Position numbers and translations under genes: made by a program | Notes under the pieces: model-generated | What the model was told of the DNA's origin: nothing | Seen by the model: the letters and a program-made list of their open reading frames with translations, nothing else | The model's database searches: none | Origin: Hygrophila difformis | Taxonomy: Eukaryota; Streptophyta; Magnoliopsida; Lamiales; Acanthaceae | DNA: 64,000 nucleotides | Assembly (NCBI GenBank): GCA_030278955.1 | Contig: JAOANR010000002.1 | Coordinates: 13,724,238-13,788,237, forward strand | Reading direction: 5' to 3' | Part shown: in pieces, positions 25,829 to 37,537 of the stretch | Numbering within the stretch: position 1 is the first letter of the stretch | Layout of the letters: the number at the start of each line of letters is the position of its first letter

Positions 25829-26420
25829 TCACTCCCACTACAAATCAGCAAACGAGATGCCTGAAAAAGGACGTCGACGTCGGGCGGAGGTCAACGCCAA
25901 CGCCGAAGACAAAACAGGAAGAAACGACACCAACTGCGGAAAATCCACAGAACCAGAGAACGCGAAGACGGGAAAAATCGAGCCACACAACTTTGGGAGA
26001 TTCGGGAGAACAAGAACCCTCAGCACAAGCAATTCCGAATCCAACGACCGAAGACCTGCGAGAACCCTAAATTACTGAATAGGCGAGGGAAATATACACA
26101 ATATTAAAACAGTACCGTACTCGAACGGCAGCGACTCCGGCTCCACACGGGAAACACAAACCCTTGCTTTTTCTTCTCCAGGCACGGAGGCGGCACACGG
26201 AGGGGTGAGGGGCAGCAATGACTCCCACTGCAAATCGGAAAACGAGATGCCAGAAAGGACGTCGGGGTCGCCCGGAGCTGAACGCCAACGCCGAAGACAA
26301 AGCAGGAAGAAGGGACACCAATGGCGGAATTTCGCAAGAACCAGAGAACTCGATGACGGGCAAATCGAGGCACACAGCTTTGGGAGAATAAGAGCCCTCA
26401 GCACACGCAATTCCGATCGG
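25829..26420. repeat. About 390-bp-period direct duplication inside the Helitron 5' region
   Basis: Positions 25829-26041 and 26217-26420 match along most of their length (cactcccac-acaaatc, cgagatgcc, ggacgtcg, cgccaacgccgaagacaaa, and the final cagcaca-gcaattccga). The repeat is GC-richer than its surroundings and is probably part of the promoter region of the Helitron gene on the minus strand. Confidence 0.8.
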
Positions 26421-26539
26421 ACGGCCCAGCTTCAATTGAAAAGAGATGGACGGCTGCGCAGACTCAGAGCAATCCAACGGACTGAAACAAAATTGGATTG
26501 GAATGGACGGTGCAGATTTAAATCCAGGAGTAAAATATT

Positions 26540-26567
26540 TTGAGGATGCCTCTTATATATAGTAAGA
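26540..26567 (-). mobile_element. Helitron 5' terminus (minus strand)
   Basis: Read on the minus strand the end is A|TCTTACTATATATAAGAGG, the canonical plant Helitron 5' start (TC after a host A, then a TATA-rich stretch). The host A corresponds to position 26568. The element runs from here toward lower coordinates through RepHel and RPA. Its 3' end (CTRR with a hairpin) was not found, so it is at least 14.8 kb long. Confidence 0.75.
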
Positions 26568-26569
26568 TA

Positions 26570-27069
26570 NNNNNNNNNNNNNNNNNNNNNNNNNNNNNNN
26601 NNNNNNNNNNNNNNNNNNNNNNNNNNNNNNNNNNNNNNNNNNNNNNNNNNNNNNNNNNNNNNNNNNNNNNNNNNNNNNNNNNNNNNNNNNNNNNNNNNNN
26701 NNNNNNNNNNNNNNNNNNNNNNNNNNNNNNNNNNNNNNNNNNNNNNNNNNNNNNNNNNNNNNNNNNNNNNNNNNNNNNNNNNNNNNNNNNNNNNNNNNNN
26801 NNNNNNNNNNNNNNNNNNNNNNNNNNNNNNNNNNNNNNNNNNNNNNNNNNNNNNNNNNNNNNNNNNNNNNNNNNNNNNNNNNNNNNNNNNNNNNNNNNNN
26901 NNNNNNNNNNNNNNNNNNNNNNNNNNNNNNNNNNNNNNNNNNNNNNNNNNNNNNNNNNNNNNNNNNNNNNNNNNNNNNNNNNNNNNNNNNNNNNNNNNNN
27001 NNNNNNNNNNNNNNNNNNNNNNNNNNNNNNNNNNNNNNNNNNNNNNNNNNNNNNNNNNNNNNNNNNNNN
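26570..27069. other. Assembly gap (500 N)
   Basis: The stretch is exactly 500 undetermined bases. If the two Athila LTRs are the same length, about 720 bp of 5' LTR is missing here, so the 500 N is probably a placeholder rather than a measured size. Confidence 0.95.
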
Positions 27070-28120
27070 GTAACTTCACAAGGCCTGTGGAGGGAGTTAT
27101 AAGTCTGTGGTATCTTAGAAATTGTTGTCTTAAGAGCATGTAAATTCTCACCATAAGTACCTGTCTGTAAAAGGGAACATGGTGTAGAGAGCATGAGAAT
27201 TAGCTAACTAGAGGATTATCCCAAGCTAAGATCTGTGTATTAAAAATGGAAGTTTAATTGTGTTTCATCTGAACCTTGTCCAATCTTTATTATTTCCTCC
27301 CTGTCCCTTCTGTCATATTTAAACCTGCTTTCTAGATAGAGTAGCATAATTTTATATTGCTTTCGTAGTATAGATTTAATTGCTTTCTTCGATCTAGTTT
27401 ACCATGCTTTGTAGAATAATTTTTACTGCTTTCATGATCTGGATATAATTTATGTCAAGTAGTTGTTAGAAACCCTTGCAAAACTTGAAACGAGTAACCG
27501 AGTGGAAAATCTTAGTAAACGACGTGGGCCCTGCTTCCATCGCACATCCTCCAGTGAACGATCCGGTACTTACTATAAATTACTGCAATTTTTGACTCCG
27601 TGCGCTTTCGGGATGCACAGTTTCTTGACACGAGTAAATAAAAACAACATTTTGGGAAAATACTCATACAGTGGGAAGATGTTCAAGAATTTCATGGCAG
27701 GTATCTTCTTGACATGAAATTAAGAGAAGCATCATGGTGCAGATATCAGGGACTTTCAGGGTGACAGACTGAAGGTTCATCCCTGTTGCACCGTGATATT
27801 TGTCAAAAGTTTCATGACTGGAAGGACCATAGCGCCATTTGAACCCCACGGGAGTAATAAAAAGGGAAATCTTAATATATTCTTAAACCCCTTCCCTCAA
27901 TCATAACTCTTTTCATTTAATAAATCCGAACTTGGAAATTGTATTTAGACGGTTCTTCAACCCCCCAGTGGCAAAATGAAACTAGAGCAAAAGTTTCATG
28001 GCGCCGTTGCCGGGGACTCTCGAGACACCATTTGAAATCACAGTTTCCTCCTTAAGCAATAAACCGTAAAAGGAATTTTCAGAAAATTACTCGTGTTGGC
28101 GAAGCTCGTCAAAAGTTTCA
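27070..28120 (+). repeat. 5' LTR of the Athila-like element (5' part lost in the gap)
   Basis: It is almost identical to 43117-44166. I see one extra C at 27961-27966 and two substitutions, both inside the PBS-like site at 27999-28015. It ends in CA directly before the primer-binding site. Open frames inside it are duplicated in the 3' LTR and are not genes. Confidence 0.92.
27999..28015 (+). other. PBS-like site inside the LTR (extra tRNA-Asp match)
   Basis: TGGCGCCGTTGCCGGGG, identical to the functional site at 28121 and preceded by the same 'aaaagtttca'. It lies inside the LTR as defined by the 3' copy, so it looks like a former primer-binding site swallowed by a 122-bp extension of the LTR. 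Confidence 0.8.
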
Positions 28121-28137
28121 TGGCGCCGTTGCCGGGG
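28121..28137 (+). promoter_or_regulatory. Primer-binding site for tRNA-Asp
   Basis: TGGCGCCGTTGCCGGGG is complementary to the 3' end of plant tRNA-Asp(GUC), the usual primer of Athila elements. It follows the LTR end directly. Positions 28138-28266 are the untranslated leader. Confidence 0.9.
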
Positions 28138-28266
28138 AGGATGCAGCGCCGTTTACTAGGAGAATTACATTCCTGATTTACTCATAGATAGTCTTGTATA
28201 TATTCTTGAACCGTTACTAACCTGGGGGTTGTACAGGTACTGTCAAAAGTTTGATACCAACTGCTT

Positions 28267-31200
28267 ATGCAACGGAGAAGGAACACATTACCGGAGCTAC
28301 CGTTCGATCTAGAAATAGAAAGGACCGCTCGCCAACTGAGGGCAGAAGCCAGAAGACGGAAAGAGCAGGAGCGTCGGAACCGCACTTCACCTGAAACATC
28401 AAGCAGCGATCTATCAGACATGGCAGAAAACCAAAACATTCCCCCGATCTTACCCATAGACCAACCACCAAATAACCCTGGTAATGGAGCTGACGGAGGA
28501 GTGGTAGAGCATCCTAATCGTGCCAACGAAGAGGAGAATCTACCAAATCCTAATCAGCAGCAATACCAGCAATTCCACCAACAACCACCACCACCCGTAA
28601 ACCAATTTCACCAAAACCAAAACATACCAAACCAACAATACCAAAACCAAGCTTTCAATCCAGATCAGTTTCAGAACAACCCACAAGATCCACATAACTT
28701 CCAGCAATTTCCAAATTATCACCAACAGTACCAGAACCAAGCTGAACAAGGAAATCAACAACAGCAGCAAGCAGCAGCAGACTTCATGCAACCAATTGTA
28801 GAGCCCTATCTGGATGGACCTGGGAGAGCACATTTTCCCGCACGCAATTTCGAGCTCAAACCGGCACTCATTAACTTGGTGCAAAACAATCAGTTCTGCG
28901 GTGCAAATCATGAGGACCCTCATGATCATCTCCAAACCTTCCTGGAGCTCTGCGACACGATCAAAAATCAGGGAGTCTCTCCTGATGCTATAAGGCTAAT
29001 GTTGTTTCCATTTTCTTTGTATAGTGGTGCCAGGGACTGGTATAAGTCATTGCCTATCAATCTGCGGAGCACTTGGGCAGACTTGGTGAGGAGCTTTTTG
29101 CTGAAGTATTTTCCAGAATCAAAGATTGAGGAAGGACGAGCTAAGATTGGAGATTTTAAAATGAAGCCAGACGAGTCATTATATGATGCGAAGGAAAGAT
29201 TCTTGGGCCTCATCAGGCGATGCCCCCAACATGGGTACGCACCCTGGGAGCAGTTGAGGAAATTCTATGGAGGACTCACCCATCCATGGAGAACAATGTT
29301 AGACGCCGCTGGCGGACGACATTTACTCCACCTGCCTATGGACCAAGCTTGGGAGAAGATTGAGACAATGTCTGTCAACAGATCCATCCTAAACACAGAC
29401 GATAGGAAGGAGGATCCCCCTAGAAAAGTCTTTGCTGTAAGTGAAGGGAAAACAGATTTCGAAAAATTGCAAGAACAGGTCGCTGCGATACAGCTGAGCC
29501 AGGATAAAGGGAAGGGAATGGACGCTTCCCAGGCAGGAACCTCATCAGACCAAGTTCAAACACAGCAAGCGGGAATTGTCTGTGGACTGTGTCAGGGACC
29601 TCACCCAACTGACACATGCCAACAGATAGCTACCGAAAGTTGTAACTATGCCGGGAACTACCAAAATCGCCATCCCAACCTCTCTTATTCCAACAACAAT
29701 GCACTTAACGCGCATTTGTTGCAGCCAAACCAGCCCAACCAGTTCCAAAACCCACAGCAAAGCTTCAGACCTCAGAACCAAGGATTCGTCCAGCAAAGAG
29801 TGCAGAACTTTCAAAATCAGAATCAGAATTTCCAACCTCAAATTCAACAGAGGCCTAATCAGAACCAAGGCCAGAATTTCCAGAATTTCCAATCCCAACC
29901 TGATCAGAATCAGCAATATAACCAAAGGCCACCATCTCGTTTGGAGAACTTGATGACTGAGTTTATAGCCAACCAGAAGGATATAAATCAACAACTGCAG
30001 TCATCAATCAAGAATGTGGAGACGCAAGTCACCCAATTGGCCAAGGAACTGCAGAACAGGGGGAAAGGAACACTTCCAAGCAGTACTGAAGCTAACCCGC
30101 AGTGTAAAGCAATCACATTGCGGGGAGGCAAGACTCTAAAAGGAATTGTTGGACATGAAAAAGAGACGGCCGAGGAGGAAAAGGATCTGGTGGAGGGTGA
30201 AACAGAAAGTGAAAGGATCGAAGGAGGAGACGGTATTGGACTGGTCAAAGACAAATCAGAAACAGCTATTTCGCAGGCTGAAGCTGCAACGGGAGCTGAA
30301 AAGGGTAGGGTTGAAGGTACAACTTCCTTCTCTTTACCACCAAAAACAAACAATAATAAGTACATGCCAAGGGTGCCATACCCGGCACGTCTTAAAAATA
30401 AGGAGCAAGATGAAAAATTTAAAAAGTTTTTAGAAAGACTGAAAGCTGTCGAGATCACTATTCCATTGGTCGAAATGATTTCAGAAATGCCCGTCTATGC
30501 TAAATTTCTTAAAGAAATGATTTCAGGGAGGAGAAAAGTTGAGCAGGAGGAAGTAGTGATTTTGAACAGCAGCTGCAGTGCCATTATCCAAAGAGTGCTA
30601 CCGGAGAAGAAGGAAGATCCAGGATGTATTACATTGCCGATCCACATTGGGAAAACTAATGTTGGAAAAGGATTATGCGATCTGGGATCGAGCATCAACG
30701 TCATGCCACTTGCCATGGTGAAACGTCTTCACTTGGGGACAATTGAACCGGTTACAATGAAGTTACAGCTGGCAGACCGATCAATTACCCATCCAATCGG
30801 AATCCTGAAGGACGTAATTGTCAAGACAGGAGGGACTCTCTTCCCCGTCGACTTCATTATTTTGGATATAGAGGAGGACTACGAGATGCCACTGATCTTA
30901 GGCCGCCCCTTTCTCTCAACTGGTGGTGCACTTATTGACGCTCGATCAAATCAAATCAAGCTCCGAGTCGGAGAAGAAGAATTGGATTTCAACATGGGAA
31001 AGCTGCAGAAGTTCCCGTCTGAGGGATCTTGTTCCATTTTTGATGTAATAGATAGTAGGAGTGAGGATGAGAGCATAGACTCTGTGACTGATGAGCCAAG
31101 CAAAGTTTCAAAACAGGTACTGAAGCCTGAAGGTGCGGAGCAACCAAGGAGCTGCAACGCTGTCCATTTCGAGGATCCTATCTCTGGGGACCTTGAAGAA

Positions 31201-34200
31201 TTCGATGGAGTTGAGTTCATCCCGGAGGAAGAGGAAAGCACTGCTGAGGAGGAAGTGGATCCTGTACCGACACAGGATCCTGAAGGTAAATCTGATCTCT
31301 CTCTCCCACCCATTTCTCGCAAATTACTGCCTTCCGTTGAATGCCCACCAGAGCTTGAACTTAAAATACTTCCGGATCATCTTAAGTACGTTTTTCTCGC
31401 TGAACATAAAAGATTACCGGTGATTGTGTCAGCCAAGCTGACACAAGAACAAGAAAAAGCTCTGGTAGACATTCTAAAGAAATATGTACATGCAATCGGA
31501 TGGACCATTTCTGATATAAAAGGAATAAGCCCCTCTGTTTGCATGCACAGAATTTTAATGGAAGAGGAGTATAAGCCCTCAAGGCAACCACAAAGGCGTC
31601 TGAACCCCCATATGCAGGAAGTGGTAAGGAAAGAAGTTATCAAGCTCTTAGATGCTGGTATCATCTATCCTATCTCTGATAGCAAATGGGTTAGCCCAGT
31701 GCAGGTCGTACCGAAACGTGGGGGGATCTGTGTAACGACTAATGAGCAAGGAGAAGAAGTGGCGACGCGTCCAGTGACCGGTTGGAGAGTTTGCATCGAC
31801 TACCGAAAGCTCAATACCGCTACCAGGAAGGACCATTTCCCCTTGCCATTCATTGATCAGATGCTGGAGAGGTTGGCCGGAAGGGAGTATTACTGCTTTT
31901 TGGATGGGTACTCTGGCTATAATCAGATTGTAATAGCTAGCGAGGATCACGACAAGACCACATTCACGTGCCCATATGGAACTTTTGCGTACAGGCGCAT
32001 GCCTTTTGGACTTTGTAATGCGCCTGCCACATTTCAACGATGCATGATGTCAATTTTCTCAGAATTTATCGAAAAATGCATTGAAGTTTTCATGGATGAC
32101 TTCTCTGTGTATGGAGATACTTTTGATGAATGTTTGACTAATCTTGCACAAATTTTGAAAAGATGTGAGGACACCAACCTAGTTTTGAACTGGGAGAAGT
32201 GCCATTTCATGGTCACCGAAGGAATAGTGTTGGGTCACCGCATCTCGCGCGCAGGTATCGAAGTCGACAGAGCTAAGGTCTCAGTCATCTCAAACCTCCC
32301 TTTGCCTAATTCAATAAAAGCAGTTAGGAGTTTCTTAGGGCACGCCGGTTTCTACCGGAGATTCATAAAAGACTTTTCTAAAATTGCCAAGCCGCTCACT
32401 AACTTGCTGTGTAAAGAAAACCCTTTTGTAATAAATGAAGCGTGTGTTCAAGCCTTTGACACGCTCAAAGAAATGTTGATTTCTGCTCCAATAGTGCAAC
32501 CACCCGATTGGTCAATGCCTTTCGAGGTAATGTGTGATGCAAGTGATCTCGCTGTGGGTGCAGTTCTAGGGCAACATAAGGAAGGGAAGCATTGCGTAAT
32601 TCATTACGCAAGTCATGCCCTGAATGAGGCCCAAATTAACTACACCACCACGGAGAAGGAGATGTATGCTGTGGTTTTTGCGTTTGATAAATTCAGACAA
32701 TATCTCATTGGTACGAAAACCACAGTGTACACAGATCACTCTGCACTGAGATACTTGTTTAGCAAACAAGACGCCAAACCTCGATTAATCAGGTGGGTAC
32801 TTTTGCTGCAGGAATTCAACATTATAATAAAAGATAGAAAAGGCAGAGACAATGGTGCTGCTGACCATTTGTCTCGACTAGAAAATGATAAAAATGAGCT
32901 AGCCGTAAATGAGAATTTTCCGGACGAGCAACTGTTTGCCTTGCATCTTCATGATCAAGCTTGTCCGTGGTTTTCCGATATTGCTAACTTTTTAGCATGC
33001 GGAATAACCCCACCATTTCAAAGCAGAGGCCACAAAGCGAGGTTCAACCGAGATGTAGTTAACTACTTCTGGGAAGACCCTTACCTCTTCAAGCATTGTG
33101 CAGATTCGATTATTAGACGATGTGTAACTGAGCACGAGGCTTACCAAATCGCTAAGAAATGCCATGAATCGGAATATGGAGGTCACCATGGCCCCACTCG
33201 AACAGCTCATAAGGTACTCGAGTGCGGTTTTTATTGGCCTACCATTTACGAGGATTGCAAAGCGTTTGTTAAAGCTTGCGACAGATGCCAAAGATTAGGG
33301 AATATCTCCAAGAGGGATGAGATGCCTCAACAAGGAATTCTCACTCTCGAGATTTTCGATGTATGGGGTATTGACTTCATGGGACCATTTCCGACGTCTG
33401 ATGGGAACCATTACATCTTGGTAGCTGTCGATTACGTTTCCAAGTGGGTTGAGGCCGTTGCACTGCCAACCAATGATGGCAACCAGGTCATCAAATTTTT
33501 GAAAAATAACATTTTCAATAGATTTGGTGTACCCAGGGTGATCATATCAGATGGAGGAACCCATTTTGTTAATAAAGCATTTGCAAATCTTATGAGCAAA
33601 AATGGGATTCTCCACAAGATCGGCACGCCTTATCATCCCCAGACCAGTGGTCAAGTCGAGGTCTCTAACCGCGAAATCAAACACATACTCGAGGCCACTG
33701 TGGGGACAACTCGCAAAGATTGGTCACGTAAGCTCAATGATGCTTTATGGGCATACCGCACTGCATTCAAAACTCCCATTGGGATGTCTCCTTACAGACT
33801 CATCTTCGGAAAAGCCTGTCATTTGCCCGTAGAACTAGAGCATAAGGCTTACTGGGCCGTACGAATGCTCAATTTTGACTCCCGAGTTGCCCAGAGTAAG
33901 CGCAAGTTGGACCTCAATGAAATTGAGGAAATACGTGCGCAAGCTTATGAAAGCTCGAGGATTTATAAAGAGCGGACTCAGAAGTTACACGATCGTCGTA
34001 TTAAATCTAAACACTTCTATGTTGGCCAGAAGGTCTTGTTATTTAATTCTAGGTTGAAGCTATTCCCCGGAAAGCTTAAATCCAGATGGGAAGGGCCATA
34101 CGAAGTGATGCACGTGTTTGAAAGTGGAGCTGTCAGGATCCGAACTGACAAAGGAGAGCTGGTGGTGAATGAACACAGACTGAAGGAGTATCTTGGGCAG

Positions 34201-34254
34201 TTCGACTCCGAAAAAGAAGCTCAGATGACAACAGAACCGGCTTATGTTCAATAA
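28267..34254 (+). CDS. gag-pol: Athila-type Gag-Pol polyprotein, 1995 aa, single open frame
   Basis: Residues 1-180 are a Gln/Asn/Pro-rich leader, and about 180-400 are the retrotransposon Gag core ([12 protein letters not shown]). About 438-450 is a short zinc knuckle C-x2-C-x3-H-x4-C ([13 protein letters not shown]), followed by another Gln/Asn-rich linker. The aspartic protease is at about 800 ([14 protein letters not shown] instead of DTG, as is usual in Athila). Reverse transcriptase spans about 1130-1330 with FMDDFSVYG near 1275, and RNase H about 1420-1540 ([23 protein letters not shown]). The integrase zinc region ([14 protein letters not shown]) is near 1640, and the core has Asp, Asp and Glu visible in [15 protein letters not shown] and GQVEVSN. 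No chromodomain. It makes the capsid and the enzymes for reverse transcription and integration. There is no internal stop or frameshift. The start is the first ATG after the leader. The downstream palindromic modules and F-box gene are not part of this frame. Confidence 0.95.
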   Translation: MQRRRNTLPELPFDLEIERTARQLRAEARRRKEQERRNRTSPETSSSDLSDMAENQNIPPILPIDQPPNNPGNGADGGVVEHPNRANEEENLPNPNQQQYQQFHQQPPPPVNQFHQNQNIPNQQYQNQAFNPDQFQNNPQDPHNFQQFPNYHQQYQNQAEQGNQQQQQAAADFMQPIVEPYLDGPGRAHFPARNFELKPALINLVQNNQFCGANHEDPHDHLQTFLELCDTIKNQGVSPDAIRLMLFPFSLYSGARDWYKSLPINLRSTWADLVRSFLLKYFPESKIEEGRAKIGDFKMKPDESLYDAKERFLGLIRRCPQHGYAPWEQLRKFYGGLTHPWRTMLDAAGGRHLLHLPMDQAWEKIETMSVNRSILNTDDRKEDPPRKVFAVSEGKTDFEKLQEQVAAIQLSQDKGKGMDASQAGTSSDQVQTQQAGIVCGLCQGPHPTDTCQQIATESCNYAGNYQNRHPNLSYSNNNALNAHLLQPNQPNQFQNPQQSFRPQNQGFVQQRVQNFQNQNQNFQPQIQQRPNQNQGQNFQNFQSQPDQNQQYNQRPPSRLENLMTEFIANQKDINQQLQSSIKNVETQVTQLAKELQNRGKGTLPSSTEANPQCKAITLRGGKTLKGIVGHEKETAEEEKDLVEGETESERIEGGDGIGLVKDKSETAISQAEAATGAEKGRVEGTTSFSLPPKTNNNKYMPRVPYPARLKNKEQDEKFKKFLERLKAVEITIPLVEMISEMPVYAKFLKEMISGRRKVEQEEVVILNSSCSAIIQRVLPEKKEDPGCITLPIHIGKTNVGKGLCDLGSSINVMPLAMVKRLHLGTIEPVTMKLQLADRSITHPIGILKDVIVKTGGTLFPVDFIILDIEEDYEMPLILGRPFLSTGGALIDARSNQIKLRVGEEELDFNMGKLQKFPSEGSCSIFDVIDSRSEDESIDSVTDEPSKVSKQVLKPEGAEQPRSCNAVHFEDPISGDLEEFDGVEFIPEEEESTAEEEVDPVPTQDPEGKSDLSLPPISRKLLPSVECPPELELKILPDHLKYVFLAEHKRLPVIVSAKLTQEQEKALVDILKKYVHAIGWTISDIKGISPSVCMHRILMEEEYKPSRQPQRRLNPHMQEVVRKEVIKLLDAGIIYPISDSKWVSPVQVVPKRGGICVTTNEQGEEVATRPVTGWRVCIDYRKLNTATRKDHFPLPFIDQMLERLAGREYYCFLDGYSGYNQIVIASEDHDKTTFTCPYGTFAYRRMPFGLCNAPATFQRCMMSIFSEFIEKCIEVFMDDFSVYGDTFDECLTNLAQILKRCEDTNLVLNWEKCHFMVTEGIVLGHRISRAGIEVDRAKVSVISNLPLPNSIKAVRSFLGHAGFYRRFIKDFSKIAKPLTNLLCKENPFVINEACVQAFDTLKEMLISAPIVQPPDWSMPFEVMCDASDLAVGAVLGQHKEGKHCVIHYASHALNEAQINYTTTEKEMYAVVFAFDKFRQYLIGTKTTVYTDHSALRYLFSKQDAKPRLIRWVLLLQEFNIIIKDRKGRDNGAADHLSRLENDKNELAVNENFPDEQLFALHLHDQACPWFSDIANFLACGITPPFQSRGHKARFNRDVVNYFWEDPYLFKHCADSIIRRCVTEHEAYQIAKKCHESEYGGHHGPTRTAHKVLECGFYWPTIYEDCKAFVKACDRCQRLGNISKRDEMPQQGILTLEIFDVWGIDFMGPFPTSDGNHYILVAVDYVSKWVEAVALPTNDGNQVIKFLKNNIFNRFGVPRVIISDGGTHFVNKAFANLMSKNGILHKIGTPYHPQTSGQVEVSNREIKHILEATVGTTRKDWSRKLNDALWAYRTAFKTPIGMSPYRLIFGKACHLPVELEHKAYWAVRMLNFDSRVAQSKRKLDLNEIEEIRAQAYESSRIYKERTQKLHDRRIKSKHFYVGQKVLLFNSRLKLFPGKLKSRWEGPYEVMHVFESGAVRIRTDKGELVVNEHRLKEYLGQFDSEKEAQMTTEPAYVQ

Positions 34255-34684
34255 ATATTATACATATATTTACTTATTTATTTATTACTTTCTTCATTTA
34301 TTTTTATTGGGACAAAGTATCCAAAAATCAAGTGAACATTTAGAGTACTAAGACTCTAAATGTGAGGATGTTGATATTTGGGGAAAACCTAATACCTTTT
34401 CATAATTGTTTTGCAGGAATTCGAGGAACCAACAAAAAGAAAGATAAAGCTTCCAAAAACCAGGTTCCCGGTTGGGGTAACATTATATTTAATGGAGGTT
34501 AATTTTGGAATTTAGAGAAATCTAAAATCCAGAATACATTCATAAAATAAAATTGTTAACCCAACCTAATTTATGCAAGCAATATGTTTCAGATTCTCAT
34601 TCGGTGTAGATATGTTTGCTTTTGAGTTCATATAATTTTTGGAAAACCTAAAAATTTTCCTAAGTCTTGAATGTGGTATACTTT
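34255..34684. other. Post-pol non-coding spacer
   Basis: This is AT-rich DNA. At 34358-34380 it contains aaatgtgaggatgttgata, a motif repeated at 39261-39281, each time several hundred bp upstream of a palindromic module cluster. It resembles a polypurine tract followed by an LTR-like TGTTGATA start. No open frame of note. Confidence 0.5.
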
Positions 34685-35230
34685 TCATTTCAAGAAAATT
34701 CGAATTAATTCGAATTGCTTGGAACAGACCACATTCAAGACATTTTGCCTTGGAATTTTCACTTTCGGATTTGTTAATTCGAATTAGTTAGGCAATTCGA
34801 ATTAATTCGAATTGCCATGCAAATTCGAATTGGCAACCAAGGCAGAATTTTCGGATTTATTTTGGCCAAGTAGTGCAATTCGAATTATAAGGCAATTCGA
34901 ATTAATTCGAATTGCCTAACTAATTCGAATTAGCATGCACAAGGCATTTTCCTTAGCAAGTGAGCAATTCGAGTTATTCTAGCAATTCGAATTAATTCGA
35001 ATTGCCTGAATAATTCGAATTAGCTCATTCAGCCCTGTGCAGATTTTGCCCACATTCTCAAGTTCGAATTGTGAGCCAATTCGAATTAATTCGAATTGAT
35101 CTCAGTAATTCGAACTTGCTTGGCTTCTTTGTCTTTCAAGCCAATTCGAATTAATTCGAATTGGCCTGAATAACTCGCATCTCTCACAGAATGCACCAAT
35201 TCGAATTAATTCGAATTGGTGCATAATTCG
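34685..35230. repeat. Palindromic module cluster 1 (AATTCGAATT family)
   Basis: About seven copies of the perfect palindrome AATTCGAATTAATTCGAATT, spaced roughly 55-110 bp apart (near 34689, 34795, 34895, 34985, 35080, 35142 and 35200). Each is flanked at short distance by single AATTCGAATT-like half units. The spacers are unrelated. The cluster stops about 20 bp before a TATA-like box at 35250. Confidence 0.9.
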
Positions 35231-35396
35231 AACCTCCCTGTCCAAATCCTTTATATATCCGTGTTTCCCCCCCCCACTTCCATCACTTTCACTTTTCACA
35301 TTTCCAAAACACCCGTGCTTTCTCTCTCGCGAACCCTTCTCCCTCGCGAAAACCAGTCACTCATCTCGACATTCCCTCCGCTTGAACTCGTCGGAA
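35231..35396 (+). promoter_or_regulatory. Probable core promoter and 5' leader of the captured F-box gene
   Basis: A TTTATATATCC TATA-like box lies at about 35250. It is followed by a C/T-rich leader (cccccccccacttccatcac...) leading to an ATG at 35397. The layout of palindromic cluster, TATA, pyrimidine-rich leader and ATG is what a plant promoter looks like. Activity is inferred. Confidence 0.55.
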
Positions 35397-37537
35397 ATGG
35401 CTTCTTCATCATCCAATCCAAGTGGGAGCAGGGGGTAAGTGTTTCTTTTCCGTTTTCGCACTCGGTTTTCGCAGTTTTCAGTTTTGTCTTTTCGTATTCC
35501 TTGCGAAATCAAGGTTGGGGAGGGGAATGCTTTTGTTTCTCATGTTGGGAAGAGTCGGAAAATGGTCGGAGTCTGTTGGGTTTGTTCAGAAATGGGGTAG
35601 AAATCGACTAGGCAGAACCTAGGGCTCTAGGTTTTGTGTTCTAAACTGCCATTTAAGGGTTCGAAGTTTTCTGTGGTAAAGGGGATGTTCTTATTTTGAA
35701 AATGAGGGTCTCAAAACCCTTAAAAATTTGATTTTCGTTCATATTGCAGTATTGTTGTTCCATTTGTGTCTTTGTGTGTATTTGTGTTATCTGTATTTGT
35801 GTTTTGCTAATCTGTGAATAGGGTTAACACGGTGGTCATGCTTTCTTCAGCCACTGTGTTGTTTTTCAATAGATAATTGTTGATGATGACTGAAAATGCA
35901 TATAGATGATATCTGCAAAAATTTGTGTTTTTAACAGCATGAGTTTTGTTGATAACATTAGTACATTACAGTAGTATAGATGGATCAATTGTTCTCGTTT
36001 GTTTTGGTGTTTGCATGTATAGTATTATATGAATATTTTGGTAATAAATGCTTTTGTCGGGTACATGTTGCCCACATTTTGCAGACTCAACTCTAGAAGT
36101 TGATTTTTGCACATCCGGGACACATGGTACAGACGAAACCATGCCAAAATTTTTCCAACACTTTTGGCATGGCATTTATGTGTAAAAAGACAAAATGATA
36201 GATTGTTCTTTACCTTAAAGTGTTTGATCTTTGTCAACTTGGGACAAGTGGGGAATGTTCACAAGGAATGTTTTGATTATATTTCTTAAAAACCCACTTT
36301 CCAAAACAAAATCCAAATGGGGGACCACTCACACCCCCAATTTCATTAAATAAACAAGTCAACACCTTTTCATAAAAATCCAAAAATCGCCTTTTGTATG
36401 TATGCATGTCTATTTTTTATCTTTATTTCTTATTTTTGGTCATGATCCATTATACATACTAGTAATTGCATAATTTATCGCTTGCATTCGATTTTCATCA
36501 TTAATCTCTTATTTTCCCTACCTCACATGATTTATATCATTTTTTTTAAGTGATAAAAATCAAATTCCTTCGTAGGCTCAATAACCTACGAAATTTTCTC
36601 TTTTTTGGTCCTTTGACCACCCAAAAACATCTTAGACTATTTATAGTCTAAGAAAAATTTCTAAGGATCCAACATCCTTATTTCTCTCTAGCTTTCCTTA
36701 TTTTTGTTGTAATAAGAGTAGATTTGATAATCTGACCCCTTGGACTTTCATAGTGTACCTCAAGTGAGACAGGTGCTAGAAAGTGAACTGTACTTTGAAG
36801 TGGCTGAAGGTATTAGGCTGAGGGTCTCAGACCTAATCATCTCTCCATGTCTTTTCAGAGACATCATTCCCCTAGCCCCAAACGAAGATCACGAGGAAGA
36901 AACCCAACTACTGGATCTGCCAGTGGAGCTCCTAGGAGAAATCCTCTCCCGCATCGGAGAGGATTGCATCAAGAAAGTGTGGAGGGTCAGAGAAGTGTGC
37001 ACTAAGCTCAGGGACGCAGCTGATCTTCCCATCGTCTACAGAAGGTGTGAACTGGAGACCACCATCGTCAAGATGTGGGAACAGAGGATGGAACTGCAAA
37101 AGGAAGCACTCATGGTCAAGTGCGAAGAAGCTGGCAACTACAACCTGAAACTCATCCCAGCCCTGCAGGCATTCGGAGCAGGAAACGAGACTCTGGCTTG
37201 TGAGCTGCTAAAGGAAGGGATTGAGGACAACCACAAGGCCTCAATCTTTGTCCGGGGATACATGCTGCTCAGCAAGCTGGACAATGAACAGGTCCAGCAG
37301 GGAGTATCAATGATCGACAGGATCATAACCAGCAGGTTCGTCATGCAATACGTTGGGACTAACGTCTTCGCATGGTTGGCTGATAGTCTGGAGACACCCG
37401 ACCTGTTTGGAAATCAAGGACCAAGGGTCTACTGCACCAGGGTGATGGAGGAAGATGAAGATGACATGATAGATTTCTGCGTACCCTGCAGCTTGACGAA
37501 CTTCGTCCATTGGAGCAGAATTTTCTTCCAAGGATAG
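35397..37537 (+). CDS. F-box protein (At1g67623/At2g35280-like), captured inside the retrotransposon
   Basis: Exon 1 35397-35434 (MASSSSNPSGSRG, donor GTAAGT) joins in phase to exon 2 36859-37537 (acceptor CTTTTCAG) to give about 238 residues. The F-box runs LLDLPVELLGEILSRIGEDC through VREVCTKLRDAADLPIVYRR (about residues 29-74). It is followed by a helical domain with GNETLACELLKEGI and ASIFVRGYMLLSKLDNEQ, the Sel1-like layout seen in putative F-box proteins At1g67623 and At2g35280. F-box proteins recruit substrates to SCF ubiquitin ligases; the target here is unknown. Without splicing, the exon-2 frame has no early ATG, which supports the two-exon model. The gene sits between pol and the 3' LTR, where Athila elements may hold an env-like gene. 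Its retained intron and own promoter suggest DNA-level capture. The family call is firm; the exon-1 link is inferred. Confidence 0.75.

Noticed and set aside
26432..27194. Open frames spanning the gap (up to 240 codons)
   Set aside because: Most of their length is undetermined bases; there is no evidence of coding.
27463..27849. Open frames of 84 and 61 aa repeated identically at 43510-43896
   Set aside because: They lie inside the two LTRs and are duplicated only because the LTRs are.
27999..28015. Treating the first tRNA-Asp match as the true PBS and the LTR end as 27998
   Set aside because: The 3' LTR copy continues through this site and ends only where the 5' side meets the second site at 28121.
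34685..35230. Heat-shock elements in the AATTCGAATT modules
   Set aside because: Heat-shock elements need GAA and TTC units with 2-bp spacing. Here TTC and GAA abut and the next pair is 4 bp apart, so the consensus does not fit.
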